DNA of 64,000 bases, from the NCBI GenBank assembly GCA_014529385.2, contig CM043943.1:104628355-104692354 (forward strand), read 5' to 3'. Every line of letters begins with the position of its first letter. Positions within the stretch are counted from its first letter, which is position 1. This document shows, piece after piece, positions 62,242-64,000 of the stretch. This stretch comes from Adiantum capillus-veneris (taxonomy: Eukaryota; Streptophyta; Polypodiopsida; Polypodiales; Pteridaceae). The position numbers were made by a program, and so were the translations under genes. The notes beneath the pieces are model-generated. The model saw only the letters and a program-made list of their open reading frames with translations. It was not told the DNA's origin and did not search any database.

Positions 62242-63028
62242 TCCAAGCAGTGCTGCGGCTGAGTGCCCAAACCAGAAGCTCCAATGAGGACGCAGCACTC
62301 TTCTGACTTCAACAGTGTTTGTCTACAGATTGCCAAAATGCAGGAGTCCTTTGCTCTATATTGCTCTTCTTCTCTGAGGTTATTTGCATTGTGAGCTTTC
62401 ACCTCCAAGCGCTAGCTATTCTGCTGTCATCTTCACCACTAATTTTATCACTCATAATATTTTTTGTGTGCAGTGTCGCTTGTATAACGCGCCTTTGCAT
62501 GCCTGTTTTGCCGGACCTTGGTAGCCCAACATGCTACTCTGCTTTCTTAAATCAAACTATTTGGAAAAACCAGCAGAAAACCATAGCCATATCTGACTTA
62601 TGGCGGGAAACGCATGTGCATGCAAAAAGAGGAGGTCTGCGTGTTAATGGAATGGAACGAGCACAAAGTGAGGACGTTGTTGTTAGATTGGGTATTGTCC
62701 AGTTGGAGGAGACAGATATGGCGTTTCTCTGCTTGTGCTCCTTGCATGTAATCACGAGTTATTCTGCTTCCAGAGAAGGAAGGAATTTATAGCGCGCAAA
62801 GGGGGTACCAGCTACTCACGGCCAGGCTTTGAAAAGAGATGAGATAGTCCACTGCCCAAAACAGTAAGGCGGCCCCCATATGCCCACGTGGCACCACCCT
62901 TCCCTGCAATCATCACACACACACGGGCAAAGTCCCACGCAAAGAATAATTTAGCAAAGAATGAGAGAGCAAAGTTGATGGGTCCTAGGCAACCCTGGGG
63001 ACTATCTAACACGGGCATTGAGGGGGTG
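62242..63028 (-). promoter_or_regulatory. Probable 5' leader and promoter of the CCCH gene
   Basis: Sequence directly upstream of the start codon. In frame it is closed by a TAG about 85 bases before the ATG, so coding does not extend further without another exon. A 157-codon frame on the plus strand (62319-62792) lacks any recognisable domain and is probably chance. No TATA box was identified. Confidence 0.35.
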
Positions 63029-63350
63029 GGATGAAGGAGATCCGTAGATCGTGGCAAAGTAATCTCGGGCGCGACAAAGTAATCTTGGGTACCCGAGACT
63101 ACAAAAAATAATCTCAGGTACCCGAGATTACTTCGCGGCCGACCCTCAAACCCTTGACCTCACCTTTGCAACTCCCATGTCCTATCCATGAGCACCCGCG
63201 TGTTTATTGTGATGATATGGGCCCGAGATTACTCTTATACCAAATGTGACCAAAAGTAATCTCAGGTACAAAAAGTAATCTCCGAGATTACTTTTTATAC
63301 CCGAGATTACTTTTTGCGGTGCCGACAAGATCTACGGTGCTCGATGCTCT
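63029..63350. repeat. Cluster of short palindromes built on GTAATCTC / GAGATTAC (foldback element)
   Basis: About ten copies of GTAATCTC or its complement (one or two bases varied) lie between 63059 and 63310. They include a perfect 27-base palindrome at 63270-63296 and two centred on ggtaccc (63079-63102, 63109-63130). Outer arms also pair: ccgtagatc...aaagtaatctcggg on the left and cccgagattacttttt...gatctacgg on the right. The whole could fold into one large structure. It is probably a small foldback or MITE-like element. It sits about 0.8 kb upstream of the CCCH start codon. Confidence 0.8.
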
Positions 63351-64000
63351 CACCATAGATCCCATGCCCCCATGCCTGTGTCACATAGTCCTGAAGCTTG
63401 GCAACCCTCAACCTAAAAGAGCAATTGAGTGGCGGGATCGATGGCAAAGAAGTAGGGCATGATCCCTATGATGCATCCGAATTTACTTTTGCTTGCGTCA
63501 ATTTGCTTTATATGCAAGTGAAGTGGCTAATAAGAAGGGGGGGGGGGGATGCCCTTAACTTTCTATGAATCGCCTCGAGATTCGCACGCTTAGGGTCATC
63601 TTACCGTCATGGTAAGTCCCCCCACCTTTGCCTTTCATAAAACCTCTGCTTGTAGGTGCCTTTGCGGTGCCAAATATGACTATGTCAAGTTTTTTCCCTT
63701 CTTGCCAAGCACTCAGTATCATTGGTTTGTCGAACAGAATAGAGAGCCATTGCCCACGTGATCTGCAAATGTGAAGGCAAGGGGGAAAGGTGAAGGTTGC
63801 CTTCGGGCTCATATGAAAACACCCTTAGTTTAGCTTCTTGTCTCAATGGGATTTGACATGCAATCCAAAATTTCAACGCACATTCACACTTGAGATTTGT
63901 CATTCCCCTAGGCATGGTGAATTTCGGCCTTGCCATTTTATCGATCAATCAATAGTCCTCTAATAGATGGTTTCATAATCTTGAACATTACTATATACTT
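63351..64000. other. No gene seen; contains a G12 tract
   Basis: Two overlapping minus-strand frames (63555-63812 and 63685-63948) have no recognisable domain. A 12-base G run lies at 63537-63548. The sequence continues beyond the window, so a gene edge cannot be excluded. Confidence 0.4.

Noticed and set aside
62296-62298. Upstream start for the CCCH protein at this codon
   Set aside because: The codon reads GTG, not ATG, and an in-frame TAG lies just upstream; the first ATG is at 62241.
62319-62792. 157-codon plus frame upstream of the CCCH gene
   Set aside because: No recognisable domain, and it starts at a non-ATG codon; a hydrophobic start from T-rich DNA is likely chance.

Overview
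This window is nuclear DNA of a land plant, dense in repeats. The signs are spliced genes of plant-specific families (a group I bZIP factor and a C3H6/LUMINIDEPENDENS-like CCCH protein), a plant LINE with a zf-RVT domain, tRNA-derived SINE-like sequences, Met-tRNA-primed Ty1/copia elements and chromodomain Ty3/gypsy elements. The first intron of 4.6 kb and the deep nesting of retrotransposons fit a large, slowly purged genome (fern, lycophyte or gymnosperm rather than a compact angiosperm). That last point is inference; nothing here fixes the species.

Only two host genes can be supported. At 7191-10301 (+) a four-exon bZIP gene reads as a 690-residue protein with HxRxxS phospho-motifs and a group I basic region. 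At 55236-62241 (-) a six-exon gene reads as a 483-residue protein with a C-terminal C-x8-C-x5-C-x3-H finger; its first exon lies 4.6 kb from the second. All exon phases agree in both genes. A SINE with target-site duplication sits 1.4 kb downstream of the bZIP stop, and a cluster of short palindromes lies about 0.8 kb upstream of the CCCH start codon.

The rest is mostly fossil retroelements. Positions 1-2960 hold a non-autonomous copia derivative, and 3143-4110 a mosaic of copia leader, inverted and direct repeats. A minus-strand LINE tail lies at 16186-17900. A gypsy chromovirus with LTRs of only 123 bp (element D) lies at 17964-23874.

The centre (25474-43137) is a four-deep nest: a solo copia LTR contains a gypsy chromovirus (A), which contains a copia element (B), which contains a young, whole-looking copia element (C) of the same family as the outermost LTR. 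Three of the four layers keep perfect 5-bp target duplications, and LTR divergence falls from outside to inside (about 10%, 2%, 1%).

Positions 45930-49965 hold an old copia body split by a solo LTR (itself carrying a Mutator-like MITE) and by a second solo LTR. Positions 49966-52915 hold a minus-strand gag-bearing copia element (F).

I found no convincing new biochemical system. The best leads are the nest, the chimeric reading frame at 1698-2669, the palindrome cluster at 63029-63350, and the intronic hairpin at 56291-56370.
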